Positions 62,400 to 64,000 of a stretch of 64,000 nucleotides of DNA are shown here, piece after piece (the stretch's first letter is position 1; every line of letters starts with the position of its first letter). The DNA is from Cherax quadricarinatus (Eukaryota; Arthropoda; Malacostraca; Decapoda; Parastacidae). The position numbers were made by a program, and so were the translations under genes. The stretch is from the NCBI RefSeq assembly GCF_038502225.1, contig NW_027196445.1, positions 1 through 64,000 on the forward strand, in the 5' to 3' direction. Under the pieces are notes generated by a model. It searched no databases. It was not told where the DNA came from and was given only the letters and a program-made list of their open reading frames with translations.

Positions 62400-63277
62400 T
62401 ATTCTGTTTGTCAGTCTTCATGTTAATTACTCCTCTGGCTCTTGTAAATTGTATGTAGGATATACAGTAAACCTTCAATATAATGAACTTTTAAAATTAC
62501 AAAATCCTTTAGTTAATGGTACATGTACTTTTAACTCATTTATTTTCAATGTTTATTGAAGTGGTATTTTTGTGCACTTATTTACTCTTTTTTAACATTC
62601 TTATATAATGGACATCACCTATTAATTCATCTTATTGAGTGTTTGCTGTAACTTTTTACTTTTGATATTCATAATTCAAGCAGTGTCTGACAAAATTTGA
62701 TTTCTTAAAGATCTTTTTGACTTGTACAGGTTTATGGTATATCCTCAAACAACCTGCAGCCAAGGCAACTCCCTGGTCACTCAGCTAACTATAGGCCAGA
62801 CCCACTGATACTTAACCTTTAAGCTGCCGATGATGTAAATATGTGCCATCTGGGGAAATGCAGCTGATGTATATTTATGCCAAAATTCTAGGACCTACAA
62901 AATGGTCCCAATTGGCCTGGTTAGGACTACGTCAGAGAAAATAGATGTGCACAAAATGAAACTATGTGTGTTACTTGCAGGGCATTGTGGGAGCCAGTAA
63001 ATGCCATTTAAATTTGTTTAGTGTGATTAAACAATAAATATAAGTGAAATATGAAAACATGGATGTAGGTATAAAATATATGATCCAGAAAAAATTGGGG
63101 AAAATGTAAAAAGTCATAAAATTTTACATAGCAACAACTTTCTTGCAGTGGCAGGCACAAATTGCCATAAAGCTTTCGTCAACGTCACCTTCAAACCTTC
63201 ACATCTCCGTAAGTAATAACCAGCTTTCACTCATTCTCGTCTTATTTCACTTCTAAAAATCAGAGAATTTTTTGGCA
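62400..63277. other. Intron 16 sequence; possible TTAA element end
   Basis: 'ttaacctttaagctgccgat' at 62813 resembles a piggyBac-type left end but I found no matching right end. Nothing else recognised. Confidence 0.35.
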
Positions 63278-64000
63278 TGAGTAGTAGGTTGGTAGACAGC
63301 AACCACCCAGGGAAGTACTACCGTCCTGCCAGATGACTGTGAAACAAAAACCTGTAACTGTTTTGCATGATGGTAGGATTGCTGGTTTCTTTTTCTGGCT
63401 CATAAACACGCTAGATAACAGGGATATCTTGCTACTCCTACTTACACTTTGGTCACACTTCACAGACACGCACATGCATATATATATACATACATCTAGG
63501 TTTTTCTCCTTTTTCTAAATAGCTCTTGTTCTTCTTTATTTCTTCTATTGTCCATGGGGAAGTGGAAAAGAATCTTTCCTCCGTAAGCCATGCGTGTCGT
63601 ATGAGGCGACTAAAATGCCGGGAGCAATGGGCTAGTAACCCCTTCTCCTGTAGACATTTACTAAAAAAGAGAAGAAGAAAAACTTTATAAAACTGGGATG
63701 CTTAAATGTGTGTGGATGTAGTGCAGATGACAAGAAACAGATGATTGCTGATGTTATGAATGAAAAGAAGTTGGATGTCCTGGCCCTAAGCGAAACAAAG
63801 CTGAAGGGGGTAGGAGAGTTTCAGTGGGGGGAAATAAATGGGATTAAATCTGGAGTATCTGAGAGAGTTAGAGCAAAGGAAGGGGTAGCAGTAATGTTAA
63901 ATGATCAGTTATGGAAGGAGAAAAGAGAATATGAATGTGTAAATTCAAGAATTATGTGGATTAAAGTAAAGGTTGGATGCGAGAAGTGGGTCATAATAAG
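63278..64000 (+). mobile_element. RTE-like LINE (family C), copy 7: 5'UTR and endonuclease start, runs off window
   Basis: Begins gtagtaggttggtagacagc. The endonuclease frame is open from about 63655 to the window end: KLGCLNVCGCSADDKKQMIA, then LDVLALSETKLKGVGEFQW and KEGVAVMLNDQLWKEKREYE. No ATG opens this frame before LNVCG, so initiation is unclear. No break is visible in the part seen. Confidence 0.82.

Noticed and set aside
63142..63180. Exon 17 after 'ttcttgcag' at 63147
   Set aside because: In the required phase 2 frame a TAA appears after six codons, so it cannot continue the ankyrin domain as a normal exon.

Overview
Eukaryotic nuclear DNA, most likely from a decapod crustacean (crayfish, lobster or shrimp type). 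This is inferred from short phase-0 exons in long AT-rich introns, very long TA/GA/AAT/CA microsatellites, a dominant RTE-like LINE carrying an RWFGHLERMD...GRPRKGW-type C-terminus, Penelope-like repeats and tRNA-derived SINEs. Nothing in the window looks bacterial or viral. Family names below rest on motif recognition, not on a database search.

The one host gene I can support lies on the + strand from 23441 to beyond 60553. I reconstructed 16 exons by eye. Every junction is GT-AG and every phase is compatible, giving at least 711 codons with the 3' end outside the window. The N-terminus is acidic and lysine-rich and includes a tandemly duplicated exon pair (E2/E3). The middle is Pro/Ser/Tyr-rich, built from small phase 0-0 exons, two of which (E6/E7) share an SPGY...SP.HG motif. 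The right end begins an ankyrin domain with a DEDGDT signature. The best guess is a nuclear IkappaB (IkappaB-zeta/BCL3-like) NF-kappaB regulator.

Region by region: 1-1.3 kb, a LINE 3' fragment beside a 32-bp minisatellite. 1.4-2.3 kb, a hAT-like element inside a Penelope-like repeat. 3.95-9.11 kb, a 28/31-bp minisatellite of about 180 units. 9.6-13.3 kb, two copies of a Jockey/CR1-type LINE with GA tails. 13.8-18.6 kb, microsatellites, tRNA-derived SINEs and LINE relics. 19.0-22.6 kb, TA arrays studded with foldback Penelope-like repeats, a truncated RTE LINE and a SINE. 23.4-60.6 kb, the gene, whose introns hold three near-complete or composite RTE copies, a CR1-type LINE in a CA array, MITEs and three tandem copies of an RTE-derived retroposon. 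52-62.4 kb, three piggyBac-like TTAA elements. 63.3-64 kb, the 5' end of another RTE LINE running off the window.

The most interesting signals are the tandem exon duplication in a modular IkappaB-like gene; hammerhead-ribozyme-like cores shared by several Penelope-like repeat families; a non-autonomous retroposon that fuses the 5'UTR and 3' end of the resident RTE LINE and has a clear target-site duplication; and LINEs whose ends sit in microsatellites matching their own tails.
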